The notes under the pieces were generated by a model. The model saw nothing but the letters and a program-made list of their open reading frames with translations, was not told the DNA's origin and searched no databases. A stretch of 64,000 nucleotides of DNA from contig JAFZDY010000052.1 of assembly GCA_017560945.1 (NCBI GenBank), positions 26,767-90,766 on the forward strand, written 5' to 3'. Origin of the DNA: Bacteroidaceae bacterium. GTDB lineage: Bacteria; Bacteroidota; Bacteroidia; Bacteroidales; Bacteroidaceae. The position numbers were made by a program, and so were the translations under genes. Shown piece by piece: positions 56,117-64,000 of the stretch. Every line of letters begins with the position of its first letter. Position 1 is the stretch's first letter.

Positions 56117-56514
56117 ACAGCATTCTCCTTTATACATTGTGTAAGGGTATTTAAAATGTCGGGAAGGAAAGTTCTATCGCTACTATCCTTTATTTTCAAA
56201 TAATTCATTGTACCAACTTCTATAAGTTGAAAAGTCCATAGGATGATTCCTGAATGATTCATTGACGCATTTATCTTCAGACTTTCATCGGATGTTTTAA
56301 AAGAAAAATCTATTCGTACCCCATCGTACAATTCTCTTAATGTATGGCATAATTCTTTAATATTATTCAACTCAGTAATGCATTGTATTTGAGCTGTATA
56401 CATTGCGAAACACGATTCGATGATGAACGTACACTCTCCCCTCTCCTTACATTTCATATCACATAAGGTAATGATGGGTTCTCGGTTCGAATTATAGAAA
56501 TAAATGTCTGTCAT
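56113..56514 (-). CDS. Hypothetical 133-residue protein (pair member 2)
   Basis: A soluble protein whose helix NIKELCHTLRELYDG is followed by RIDFSFKTSDESLKIN and ends with a helix DILNTLTQCI. The arrangement matches the next gene, to which it is coupled by a 4-bp overlap. No signal peptide. I do not recognise a family. The pair is transcribed away from tRNA-Thr and towards hsp20. Confidence 0.6.
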   Translation of the reverse strand: MTDIYFYNSNREPIITLCDMKCKERGECTFIIESCFAMYTAQIQCITELNNIKELCHTLRELYDGVRIDFSFKTSDESLKINASMNHSGIILWTFQLIEVGTMNYLKIKDSSDRTFLPDILNTLTQCIKENAV

Positions 56515-56599
56515 ATGGTTTGTTTCTCATTTGGGGGTAAAAAAGAAAAAGTTGCACCCATGTAAGTATGAATGCAACCACTCTATTTCCCTTTTCCAG

Positions 56600-56672
56600 A
56601 GCCGAAAGCGGGACTCGAACCCGCGACTTGCTCATTACGAATGAGCTACTCTACCAACTGAGTTATTTCGGC
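56600..56672 (-). tRNA. tRNA-Thr (anticodon CGT)
   Basis: A 73-base cloverleaf on the minus strand. Acceptor stem GCCGAAA/TTTCGGC, D-arm with ACTCAGTTGGTAGAGT, anticodon stem GCTCA/TGAGC closing the loop TTCGTAA with anticodon CGT (reads ACG, threonine), T-arm GCGGG-TTCGAGT-CCCGC. The discriminator is U. CCA is not encoded. Confidence 0.94.
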
Positions 56673-56771
56673 AAACATCTTACCTCATAAGCGAGTGCAA
56701 AAGTAATGTTTTTCTATGAAATAGCAAAATTTTAGGCACTTGGATTGTGCCTTATTTCCCTTGGATGCACT

Positions 56772-56820
56772 CAAAAAAACAAAAGGACATAAGAAATGGA
56801 TTTCCCACCCTTATGTCCTT
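56772..56820 (-). terminator. Intrinsic terminator of the GH51 gene
   Basis: AAGGACATAAG at 56783-56793 pairs perfectly with CTTATGTCCTT at 56810-56820; on the minus strand the stem is followed by a T-rich run through 56772. It lies 42 bp after the arabinofuranosidase stop. Confidence 0.8.
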
Positions 56821-56861
56821 CTGTATTTTTATCTATTTATGCTCTTTTGTCAAGAAATAGA

Positions 56862-58424
56862 TTACTTAACTTCCAAAGAAACGATAGACATTGCGGGGAG
56901 TTTCACCTTCACAATACCCTTGTTCAACTTAGCACCCTTGAAAGGTTGGGGCTTTACGAGGTCGGGATTTTCGAATGTGTTGCAATCGTTGATGTTCTTT
57001 GAAGTAAGGATGGTACCAGTAATGTTCTTAACCTTCAAATCGTTGAGGTTGAGTTCAACTTCGCTTGTTTCCTTCAAACTTACGTTAGCCAATGAGATGT
57101 GGATAACACCTTCGCTATTGCGTGATACGGTGGCACTCATCATAGGCACTTGGCGTTGGCCTTCCTTTTCACCGAAGTAGTCGCTATTTACACTAACAGT
57201 ATCGCACACGAGGTCGATGGGTAAGTGTGTAGCCTCCTGATGCACCTTGTACATGTCGAATACATGGTAGGTGGGAGTGAGCACCATCTTGTCGTCCTTG
57301 GTGAGAATCATACTCTGAAGTACGTTGGCAATCTGTGCGATGTTAGCCATCTTGAGACGGTCGGTATACTTGTGGAATACGTTCAATGTGAGGGCTGCTA
57401 CAAATGCATCGCGCATGGTGTTTTGCTGATAGAGGTGACCCTTGATGGTTCCAGGTTCTTCGTCCCACCATGTTCCCCATTCATCCAACAACAAGGCAAT
57501 GCTCTTGTCCTCGTCGTACTTGTCCATGATGGCAATGTGCTTTTGCATCACGGGCTCAATCTCGAGACACTTACCCAATGCCCAGTAGTACTGTGATTCG
57601 TTGAACTTAGTAGCCGAACCCTTGGTGTCACCATCCCATCCCACACAAGTGTAGTAGTGAAGTGAGAGTCCGTGCATCAGTTCTCCTACGTTTTCCATCA
57701 ACACCTCTGTCCAGTTATAGTCGTAGTCGGTAGCACCACTTGCCACTTTGAAGAGTGAGTTACCGCTATACTCGCGACAATATGTCTGATAGCGACGATA
57801 GAGGTCAGCATAGTACTCGGGGCGCATGTTACCACCGCATCCCCAACTTTCGTTTCCTACACCAATGAACTTTACCTTCCAAGGTTCTTCACGTCCATTC
57901 TGCTTGCGGAGTTTGGCCATAGGACCATCCTTAGCGGTCATGTATTCAACCCACTGAGCGGTCTCCTGTACTGTACCACTACCTACGTTCATGCTTACGT
58001 AAGGTTCGCAACCGAGCAATTCGCATAGGTTGAGGAACTCGTGTGTACCGAAACTATTGTCCTCAACTGTACCACCCCAGTTGTTGTTCACCATGCGGGG
58101 ACGATTTTCCTTAGGACCGATACCGTCCATCCAATGGTACTCATCGGCAAAGCATCCACCCGGCCAACGAAGGTTGGGAATCTGCAAACTTCTGAGTGCA
58201 TTCAGTACGTCGTTACGATAACCATTTGTATTGGGGATGGGTGAATCCTCTCCTACCCACAGACCTCCGTAGATACAAGATCCAAGGTGTTCGGCAAACT
58301 GACCATAGATGTGTTTGCTGATAATTTCTTTTCCCTGCTCGGGATGTACGGTGATGGAAGCCTTCTGCTGTGCCATCATCGGCAATGCAGCCAACAGAGC
58401 CGCGCTTAAAATAGCTTTCTTCAT
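56862..58424 (-). CDS. Alpha-L-arabinofuranosidase, GH51
   Basis: A 520-residue secreted enzyme with a signal peptide (to about residue 19, MMAQ). It releases terminal arabinofuranose from arabinan or arabinoxylan. The TIM barrel has [15 protein letters not shown], the acid/base glutamate in [10 protein letters not shown] (about residue 191) and the nucleophile in [10 protein letters not shown] (about residue 313), followed by a C-terminal beta domain. It stands alone, without susCD genes or regulators, so it is not part of a visible utilisation locus. A -7 box TATCTTTG lies on the minus strand at 58480-58487. Confidence 0.94.
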   Translation of the reverse strand: MKKAILSAALLAALPMMAQQKASITVHPEQGKEIISKHIYGQFAEHLGSCIYGGLWVGEDSPIPNTNGYRNDVLNALRSLQIPNLRWPGGCFADEYHWMDGIGPKENRPRMVNNNWGGTVEDNSFGTHEFLNLCELLGCEPYVSMNVGSGTVQETAQWVEYMTAKDGPMAKLRKQNGREEPWKVKFIGVGNESWGCGGNMRPEYYADLYRRYQTYCREYSGNSLFKVASGATDYDYNWTEVLMENVGELMHGLSLHYYTCVGWDGDTKGSATKFNESQYYWALGKCLEIEPVMQKHIAIMDKYDEDKSIALLLDEWGTWWDEEPGTIKGHLYQQNTMRDAFVAALTLNVFHKYTDRLKMANIAQIANVLQSMILTKDDKMVLTPTYHVFDMYKVHQEATHLPIDLVCDTVSVNSDYFGEKEGQRQVPMMSATVSRNSEGVIHISLANVSLKETSEVELNLNDLKVKNITGTILTSKNINDCNTFENPDLVKPQPFKGAKLNKGIVKVKLPAMSIVSLEVK

Positions 58425-58577
58425 GTTTGTTTTATTATAAAAGGTAAAAATTTAAGTTCTTCTTTGTCTCTTTTGTGGGCAAAGATACAACAAAAAATAA
58501 AATAGTGATGAAACATTTCAAACAAATCGCAAATAAATGTGTTGTTATAGTCAAACTCATTAAATAAAAAAGAGACA

Positions 58578-59051
58578 ATGAAAAAGGTTTTTATGTTGGC
58601 GGCTCTTGTAGCAGCCCTGGCTTCGTGCCATTCAAAACAACAGAACAACGTGGCAGAGGTTGATATCATTGCTACAGATTCGGCTGGTATCGAGGATATT
58701 ACCGAAATATATCGTGGCACATTACCTGCAGCTGATGGACCAGGCATTGACTACATTTTGACACTGAATGAAGAAATCAATGGGACTGACACTATCTTTA
58801 TGTTGGATATGATTTATCTTGATGCAAAAGGACCGGGCAATAACATTGCCTTCAATACGAAAGGAAAACAGCAGAAAATTCAGAAAATGGTGGACAGACG
58901 ACCAAAGAAAGCAGTGAAACTTACACCCAATACTGGCGAAGCACCCATGTATTTTCTCGTGGTGAATGATACTACCTTACGTATGGTAAACGATAGTTTG
59001 ATGGAGATTACTACCGACACAAGTTACGACATCGTGCGAGCTGATAAGTGA
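58578..59051 (+). CDS. NlpE-like lipoprotein
   Basis: A 157-residue lipoprotein with lipobox ALASC (cysteine at about residue 17). The body has the NlpE N-terminal pattern: IYRGTLPAADGPGIDYILTL, then hydrophobic alternating strands and a C-terminal TLRMVNDSLMEI. NlpE senses envelope or copper stress in enterics; here only the N-terminal type of domain is present. Divergent from the GH51 gene. Confidence 0.82.
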   Translation: MKKVFMLAALVAALASCHSKQQNNVAEVDIIATDSAGIEDITEIYRGTLPAADGPGIDYILTLNEEINGTDTIFMLDMIYLDAKGPGNNIAFNTKGKQQKIQKMVDRRPKKAVKLTPNTGEAPMYFLVVNDTTLRMVNDSLMEITTDTSYDIVRADK

Positions 59052-59089
59052 TTTATTTTTCAGTAAGTATAGGAGATTCTTTTAAAAAG

Positions 59090-59121
59090 TTTGCGTAAGT
59101 TTGCAAGAAAGGCTACATTTG
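59090..59121 (+). promoter_or_regulatory. Promoter of mltG (TTTG-N20-TACATTTG)
   Basis: TTTG at 59090-59093 and TACATTTG at 59114-59121 with a 20-bp spacer. It lies over the beginning of the longest open frame, so mltG must start at 59161. Confidence 0.72.
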
Positions 59122-59160
59122 CACTTCCATTTGCAAAACTTGCGCATACTTTTTTTATTC

Positions 59161-60192
59161 ATGAACAAGAAACATCTTCTCATACTATCGGCCTCAGTGC
59201 TGATTCTTTTAGGTATCACGACAATAGCCGGATACAAAGTTTATGACACATTCTTTACACCCGCATTTCACATTGCAGGCCAATCACGCATCTTTATCGA
59301 TCGTGATGATACACCCGATTCAGTAAGTCATAAGGTGCAGGAGGTTCTCTCCCCACGTAGCATAAAAGCCTTCAATTGGTTGATGCAACACGAAGGTTAT
59401 GAGCAGATTACACCTGGATGTTATGCCTTCGATGCGAGTGATTACCTCCGTGTAGCCGTTCGTCGCCTGGGTCTTGGATGGCAATCGCCTGTCAGATTGA
59501 TTGTACCCAGTGTGCGCACACTGGACCGTATGGCACAATCCCTTTCCAAGCAATTGATGATTGATGAAGAGGAGATTATGGAGTGTCTGACGAACAATCA
59601 ATACATCGATAGTTTGGGGTACACCATGGCTACATTGCCAGCTCTCTTTATCCCCAATACGTATGAGGTATATTGGAATATTTCAGTAGACAACCTTATT
59701 CAACGTCTTCAGAAAGAGTATGCTAACTACTGGAATAATGAACGTAAGGAGAAGGCTTCAACCCTGGGACTTTCACCCATTGAAGTGGCTACATTGGCCT
59801 CTATTGTGGACGAGGAAACAGCTGTAAATGCCGAGAAACCCATCGTGGCTGGTCTTTATCTCAATCGATTGCAACGTGGTATGCTCCTGCAAGCCGATCC
59901 TACCGTGAAGTTCGCTACAGGTGACCCCACCCTTCGCCGCATCCTCAACAAGCACCTCACCATCGACTCTCCCTACAATACCTATTTATATAAGGGACTT
60001 CCCCCCGGGCCTATCCGCATCCCCTCCATGGCAGCCCTCGAGGCCGTACTCAATCCTACAAAGCATAACTATCTTTATATGTGCGCCAAGGAAGACTTCT
60101 CAGGCACCCACAACTTTGCCACCACCCTTGCCGCACACAACGCCAATGCCCGCCGTTACCAGCAGGCATTGAACAAAAGGGGGATAAGGTGA
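59161..60192 (+). CDS. mltG: Endolytic murein transglycosylase MltG
   Basis: A 343-residue enzyme with one N-terminal membrane helix (about residues 5-25), a LysM-like region, and the YceG catalytic domain. Conserved motifs are LASIVDEETAVNAEKP with the catalytic glutamate (about residue 218), LLQADPTVKFATGD and YNTYLYKGLPPGPI. It cuts glycan strands during synthesis and is thought to set glycan length. The next gene, on the other strand, ends 5 bp away. Confidence 0.95.
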   Translation: MNKKHLLILSASVLILLGITTIAGYKVYDTFFTPAFHIAGQSRIFIDRDDTPDSVSHKVQEVLSPRSIKAFNWLMQHEGYEQITPGCYAFDASDYLRVAVRRLGLGWQSPVRLIVPSVRTLDRMAQSLSKQLMIDEEEIMECLTNNQYIDSLGYTMATLPALFIPNTYEVYWNISVDNLIQRLQKEYANYWNNERKEKASTLGLSPIEVATLASIVDEETAVNAEKPIVAGLYLNRLQRGMLLQADPTVKFATGDPTLRRILNKHLTIDSPYNTYLYKGLPPGPIRIPSMAALEAVLNPTKHNYLYMCAKEDFSGTHNFATTLAAHNANARRYQQALNKRGIR

Positions 60193-60196
60193 ATCG

Positions 60197-60646
60197 TCAT
60201 TCCTTCCCAAACGCCAGCTTCCACCCTTGCTCGATGCTCAGCTTGTCCACCTCAGCGGGTCGGATGCCGCACTCCACGCAGGTCATTGCGGCAATGATTT
60301 TGGCAAACACCCTGTGTCCCTCCTTCGTCGAGGGCGATGGCAAGGGCTGACGCCCTGCCACCTTGTAGTCGAGGAGACGGATCACCGTGCGCAGGTACGC
60401 CGTCGTGTCGTTCCCATCCTCGGGCGGTGCCCATCGGTGGATGATGTTCTCCAGCGTGTAGCTCTTGCCCGCCTGCCTCAGTCGGATGCGGTAGGTGTCC
60501 ATCAGTTTCCATGCCGCGCGGTAGCCGAAGGGCATGGAGGTGAACTCTTCAAATTCCTTGTCCGTCACTATCTCTCTTCGCCCCACCCACCGGCTCGCGC
60601 CGCGACGGATGTTGAGGGGGTTGTTGTTTCTGATTCCTCTGCTCAT
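60197..60646 (-). CDS. P5-type phage structural/lysozyme-like protein
   Basis: A 149-residue protein beginning RGIRNNNPLNIRRGASRWVGR, the signature of 'structural protein P5'-like proteins of Bacteroidales, which show a lysozyme-like pattern (NNNPLNIR, FEEFTSMPFGYRAAWKLM, ENIIHRWAPPEDGN). The name comes from phage PRD1. It is the last gene of a minus-strand module with a primase-helicase-like protein. It may be a prophage or plasmid remnant or a domesticated gene. Confidence 0.82.
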   Translation of the reverse strand: MSRGIRNNNPLNIRRGASRWVGRREIVTDKEFEEFTSMPFGYRAAWKLMDTYRIRLRQAGKSYTLENIIHRWAPPEDGNDTTAYLRTVIRLLDYKVAGRQPLPSPSTKEGHRVFAKIIAAMTCVECGIRPAEVDKLSIEQGWKLAFGKE

Positions 60647-60652
60647 TTTAGT

Positions 60653-60803
60653 TTAAAGTTTAAAGTTCAAGGTTTAAAGTTTATTTTAGTTAGCGAGGAC
60701 ATAGTCCGCATGCCCTCGTCAACTTGTCAACTCGTCAACTGAATGTCAACTAAACCTCCTCGTCACTATTCATATTCAATTGTCTAATTGTCTAATTGTC
60801 TAT
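60653..60803. repeat. Three micro-repeat tracts in the P5-primase spacer
   Basis: Short direct repeats follow one another: AGTTTAA/AAGTTCA units at about 60651-60685, GTCAACT units at about 60718-60753 and CTAATTGT units at about 60778-60800. The last runs into the 3' end of the primase-like gene, whose TAG stop lies inside it. They look like slippage-prone spacer DNA. Confidence 0.7.
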
Positions 60804-63173
60804 TCTCCTTTTATATTTCTCGCTCTTTATATAGAGGTCTGTATCCACTTGGTCAACCACCACATACCCTCGTTTCTTCCATTTCGACAATTGGTGAGCT
60901 GCATCCCTCTCCTTTCCTAGGCGTACGCGCACTTCCTCCAGTTGGGTGCGGGTAAACTTGTCGGGCAACATCTCCAGCATGTTGGTGCGTCCAGGTGTAG
61001 TGCGGATAATTTCCTTCTCCACCTCCTCCTGCATCCGTTTGCCGTAGAAGTGCATCTTGCACCACAGGTCGTACTCCTTGCTCCAGCGGACGAACTCCTC
61101 TATCTGCTTGCTCCACTTGTATCCGTGGGCAATGTAGAGGGTCATGGCCTTCAGGTAAGCGATTACGTTGGCACGGTGCGAGAGCATTTCGTACACCTCA
61201 TCGTCGGTCAGCATCACCACCTCGGCACTCTCCTTCAGCAGGGTGTGTGCCAGTGCCTCCGCCTTCGCACACTCCACCAGGCCCGATGCCGCATTCAGCC
61301 TGTCGATGTAGGGCTTCAACTCCGCCTCGTACTCCGCGTTGTAGGTGCCATAGACGGGTATCTCGCCCATGCGTCTTGGGGGTATGGTGCAGAAGTTGAG
61401 TCGGCTCAATGTGCCATCGGTCAATGCCGTGCGGAAGAATTGTCGCCCCCGTTCGATGGTGGCCGAGGCATTCCAGTTCCATCGGATGGGCACCATGGCC
61501 GTGACCGATGCCGCCCCCACGCGCTCCTGTCCGTAGAGTCCCTGTTCGAAGGCCAGTCGGATGATTTGGCTCACCTGGTTGCCCCGTGCCGAGGTCTTGA
61601 GGTTGTTCAATAGCTCCAGTTCGTCCATCTGTGTGTAGAGGAATTTCCCCTGTGCATCGGCCAACCTCTGTACGAAGGCTGCGTTCGTCATGTCCGGCAC
61701 AAGCATCTGTATGCACAGGCCTTCGGGTCGCTTCGGCTTCTCCTTGTTCGCCCCCTTGGTGCTCAGACTTGCCTTCCACTCCTGTTCACGAAGGCGATTC
61801 AGTGCATCGCGCTCCACTATGTCTTTCATGATCAGTTCGATGGGCTTGTTCACCGCGCTCTTTCCGCTCGACATCTTGGCCAGGAGTACACACATGAAAG
61901 TGGCCTCCCTTTCCACATTGTCGATGTAGCGAAACTTCACCCCTCCAAGATGAGTCCCCAAGGGAGGAAACACCGCGTGCGCCACGGCAGGCTTCATCGC
62001 CTCCGGCACGTTGCGCGTGAGCAGTTCGATGAGGGGAGGCAGTTTGGTGGGCATTTGGGGAGGAAAGCCCCCCTCAGTTTCCCCAGAGGGGGGAAGATTG
62101 GATTTCTCCGTCTTCAATGCTTGTAACACCTTTGTGAGCTTCATGGGCATGTATTTCCGTGGCTCGCGGATGGCATTGTCGATGCATTGCATCTTCTCCT
62201 CCTGAGGAAAGCCCTCATAGTTTGGGATAGCTCTATTCAATAGCTCTCTGTCGAACCCAAAGATGTGGCGCAATGAGCATGCAAGGTCAAATATCTTGGT
62301 ATTCCTGTCCCCTTGCGTAGGTGGCTGGCCATCGTTGTTGAGCTCCCAGTATTTCTGCACGATTTCGCTTGCGGGAAGGCCGTGGTACTCTATATTTTTA
62401 GGCACGGATTTCACGGATTTCACGGATTTATTTTCTTCCTCCTCTCTTGAACCTTGAACTTTGACTTGCGTAGCTTGATGAGAGCTTGCTCGAACTAACT
62501 TTGAATTCTCTTCTTCATTGTTAAAGGTATTCACTTCCCCTCCCTCTATGGAGGGGAGTTTAGATAGCTCGGCTTTCTTTAAGTCCCCCATAGAGGGGGG
62601 ATTTAGGGGGGGCTCGGGGTCCGTAAACAGCTCCTCGCTCATCCACAACACATACCCCCTGGGCACCGCAAACGAGCACCGTGCATAGTCCTTCACGGAA
62701 GTGTCGTACTCCTTATCGCCCAACCTTTGTGCCATCCATGCCTGTGCCTCGGGCAGGGTCATTCCTTGGGGGATGACGAACACCAACCGGAGTCCTTCCG
62801 TCGAGGGCGACACATGGGCAAGCACAATGCCCAGTTCCTCTTTGCGTGCTTCTATCTCGTCCCACTTGGCACGCGGGTTGGCAATGTGGTCAAGGTCGTA
62901 GATGGATAGGCCACTCGGCACGGCATCGTCGTTCTTCCTCCGTCCACCCGGGAAGGTGGCGTGGAAGGTGAAGATGGGCAGGCGCTTCTTCAATTTCGCC
63001 TTCAGTTCGTCGTGCTCCTCCTTCGATAGTTTCCCACTCCTGTAGGCCTCCAGGTTATCCTCTATTTCGGCACACACGCGCGCCACGATGGGCGAATCCA
63101 GTGCCTCGTTGAAGAGGTCGGGCGTACATGCCCGCACCTCACCTCTAATACTTCGTGCTATACCGAAACTCAT
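60792..63173 (-). CDS. BT4734-type / DUF3987 primase-helicase-like protein
   Basis: A 793-residue protein. Residues about 1-185 fit the BT4734-like (VirE N-terminal) domain, with SIYDLDHI at 90-97 like the metal site of archaeo-eukaryotic primases. Residues about 262-345 form a helical linker domain. Residues about 385-790 fit DUF3987, with a Walker A-like AKMSSGKS at 432-439 and FLYTQMDELELL as a candidate Walker B. Two low-complexity linkers (187-262 and 357-380) are encoded by repeat-like DNA. It starts on the upstream gene's stop (4-bp overlap). It probably acts in replication of a mobile element. Confidence 0.82.
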   Translation of the reverse strand: MSFGIARSIRGEVRACTPDLFNEALDSPIVARVCAEIEDNLEAYRSGKLSKEEHDELKAKLKKRLPIFTFHATFPGGRRKNDDAVPSGLSIYDLDHIANPRAKWDEIEARKEELGIVLAHVSPSTEGLRLVFVIPQGMTLPEAQAWMAQRLGDKEYDTSVKDYARCSFAVPRGYVLWMSEELFTDPEPPLNPPSMGDLKKAELSKLPSIEGGEVNTFNNEEENSKLVRASSHQATQVKVQGSREEEENKSVKSVKSVPKNIEYHGLPASEIVQKYWELNNDGQPPTQGDRNTKIFDLACSLRHIFGFDRELLNRAIPNYEGFPQEEKMQCIDNAIREPRKYMPMKLTKVLQALKTEKSNLPPSGETEGGFPPQMPTKLPPLIELLTRNVPEAMKPAVAHAVFPPLGTHLGGVKFRYIDNVEREATFMCVLLAKMSSGKSAVNKPIELIMKDIVERDALNRLREQEWKASLSTKGANKEKPKRPEGLCIQMLVPDMTNAAFVQRLADAQGKFLYTQMDELELLNNLKTSARGNQVSQIIRLAFEQGLYGQERVGAASVTAMVPIRWNWNASATIERGRQFFRTALTDGTLSRLNFCTIPPRRMGEIPVYGTYNAEYEAELKPYIDRLNAASGLVECAKAEALAHTLLKESAEVVMLTDDEVYEMLSHRANVIAYLKAMTLYIAHGYKWSKQIEEFVRWSKEYDLWCKMHFYGKRMQEEVEKEIIRTTPGRTNMLEMLPDKFTRTQLEEVRVRLGKERDAAHQLSKWKKRGYVVVDQVDTDLYIKSEKYKRRIDN
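62390..62615 (-). repeat. Repeat-derived linker inside the primase-like gene (incl. repeat R7)
   Basis: This segment codes for residues 187-262. It contains GGCACGGATTTCACGGATTT from 62401 (half of the dispersed palindrome family), a run like TTGAACCTTGAACTTTGA at about 62448, and two related inverted units around CCCTCTATGGAGGGG (about 62536) and CCCCCATAGAGGGGGG (about 62585). A similar palindrome, CCCCCCTCAG with CCAGAGGGGGG, lies at about 62069-62094 in the second linker. All are kept in frame. Confidence 0.75.
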
Positions 63174-63484
63174 ACACGCTCCTCCTCTGTTACAATTTCC
63201 ACAAAGTTGCTGGCATCGATGCTTTCGCCCACTATGGCACGCGAAGCATCCACCGTCTCATCGCGGGCAATGCAGAGGCGCATGCGCACGTTCTCGTCGC
63301 TCACCGTCACCCGTCCGTGAGGCAATTTCATATACTTCGTGCCCGGTTGGGGTCGCCATGTCTTGCGGTGTTCGTTGAAGTTTCCTTCCGTGGGATTTAC
63401 CAGGGCCAATGTACCCTGAATACGTTTTGTTCCGTTGAGTAATGATGCATATACAGCATCTGAAATCTGAATCTTTACTTCCAT
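63170..63484 (-). CDS. Hypothetical 104-residue protein of the primase module
   Basis: A small soluble protein starting MEVKIQISDAVYASLLNGT, with beta-strand patterns (GTLALVNPTEGNFNEH, GTKYMKLPHGRV) and an acidic C-terminus. Its stop overlaps the start of the primase-like gene by 4 bp. I do not recognise it. Position suggests a small accessory factor in the same module. Confidence 0.65.
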   Translation of the reverse strand: MEVKIQISDAVYASLLNGTKRIQGTLALVNPTEGNFNEHRKTWRPQPGTKYMKLPHGRVTVSDENVRMRLCIARDETVDASRAIVGESIDASNFVEIVTEEERV

Positions 63485-63589
63485 ATTACTGAGAATTTTG
63501 TGAGAGAAAGCATGTTGGGAAGGTGGCCACCTTTTCCGAAGAAATCTTGCAAGAGTTCCCTCACCTTCTTCTCAGATTTATAATTTTGT

Positions 63590-63863
63590 TTAATTCATTC
63601 TGGTGATGATGATTTGGTTTTCAAATCGCGTCTGTCCATTCTTGTCGTTGAACGAACGTTGTTTGATGTACCCCTGTATTCTGTGTACCAAGGTGGTGTC
63701 AAGGGGTTGTGCATCGCGAGCCATGTCGCCCGTCATCTCGGCATAGAATTCGTCGATGCCATCACTAAGGATAAATCCCTTTGAGTAGAATGTCTTCTGT
63801 GTGCCATCTTGGGCGGTGTAGCTACGTGCCGCTACGGGGCGTTGTTCGATAATTGATACTATT
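63590..63863 (-). pseudogene. OB-fold-like ssDNA-binding protein gene with interrupted start
   Basis: A frame of about 90 codons reads IVSIIEQRPVAARSYTAQDG and continues KTFYSKGFILSDGIDEFYAEM to a TAA at 63590. It has the look of a single-strand DNA-binding OB fold (basic strand, kgf-L-DG-D-fyaE pattern). No ATG, GTG or TTG start lies in frame before the AEM methionine; upstream the frame runs into other DNA and a stop. The 5' end thus seems cut off at about 63861. It would be the first gene of the primase module. Confidence 0.6.
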
Positions 63864-64000
63864 GCTGTCCGATAAAAATCGACAATGCGTAGAAATAGGG
63901 TCTCAATCGCTGATTTAATGCGGTTGAGATTCTTTTTTTAAAATTACAAGCTCCCTCTGGTCAGAAAAGTGTCAGTTGTATCGGTGGACTTTCGTCAGAA
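63861..64000. mobile_element. Probable end of an insertion sequence
   Basis: From about 63861 (CTATTGCTGTCCGATAAAA) the sequence no longer fits the interrupted gene. It contains a terminator-like hairpin at 63901-63939, as many insertion sequences have near their ends. The element runs out of the window, so no transposase or second inverted repeat can be seen. The call is an inference from the broken gene. Confidence 0.4.
63901..63939 (+). terminator. Terminator-like hairpin at the right edge
   Basis: TCTCAATCGC at 63901-63910 pairs with GCGGTTGAGA at 63920-63929 (one G-U pair), a nine-base loop lies between, and a T-run (63933-63939) follows. Confidence 0.75.

Noticed and set aside
56862-58424. 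A polysaccharide utilisation locus around the GH51 gene
   Set aside because: No susC/susD pair, hybrid two-component regulator or further glycoside hydrolase lies beside it.

Overview
The window is a chromosomal segment from a member of the order Bacteroidales (Bacteroides/Phocaeicola/Prevotella-like). Four things point there. A complete bat (Bacteroides aerotolerance) operon runs from a MoxR ATPase to batE. The L28-L33 pair is followed by the Bacteroidetes-specific 52-residue DUF4295/bL38 protein. Promoters of the Bacteroidetes type (TTTG, 19-20 bp, TAnnTTTG) lie upstream of many genes. Shine-Dalgarno sequences are essentially absent. Genus-level placement is not possible from the sequence alone.

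0-17.2 kb is dense housekeeping DNA. A metallo-beta-lactamase-fold hydrolase cut by the window edge, rsmG and a DoxX protein are on the minus strand. Then on the plus strand come map, tsaD, pncC, rpmB-rpmG-bL38, ftsY-rimO, the eight-gene moxR/DUF58/bat operon and a PAP2 phosphatase. An intrinsic terminator at 17186-17219 closes this block.

17.2-20.65 kb is an AT-rich accessory island. Two small gene blocks each start with an almost identical 103-bp leader. Each block has a different first gene (a small membrane protein, or a putative HExxH zincin) followed by a protein with about 22-residue Cys-containing leucine-rich-like repeats. About 0.8 kb of repeat-bearing DNA without genes follows.

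20.7-34.7 kb returns to core genes: a TPR protein and gyrA, then clpC (with a good sigma-54-type promoter motif) and htpG, two tRNA-Arg(ACG) genes, a probable purine-salvage set (hpt, DUF5020 porin-like protein, NCS2 permease), dapA, and a DUF6078-like protein preceded by an array of 22-bp-period palindromes.

34.7-46.2 kb contains an unusual two-gene pair with an HsdR_N-type nuclease fold, ligA, an RsbW/RsbV-like pair in front of trmD, pyrD-pyrK, a Xre-family regulator, a 1.2-kb gap with structured hairpins, holA, AMP nucleosidase and a solitary small HsdR_N-like protein. 46.2-60.2 kb carries a zinc-ribbon coiled-coil protein, a Nif3-like protein, a queuosine-precursor transporter, an EamA transporter, a YqeY-like protein, a solitary HpaII-family endonuclease homologue, two acyltransferases around an AlaX-like editing protein, Hsp20, a pair of small unknown proteins, tRNA-Thr(CGT), a GH51 arabinofuranosidase, an NlpE-like lipoprotein and mltG.

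60.2-64 kb is a mobile-looking minus-strand module: an OB-fold-like protein whose start is interrupted, a 104-residue unknown, a BT4734/DUF3987 primase-helicase-like protein with repeat-derived linkers, and a P5-type lysozyme-like protein. What looks like the end of an insertion sequence lies at the right edge. A family of palindromic intergenic repeats (core GGCACGGATTACACGGAT) recurs at seven places and once enters a coding region.
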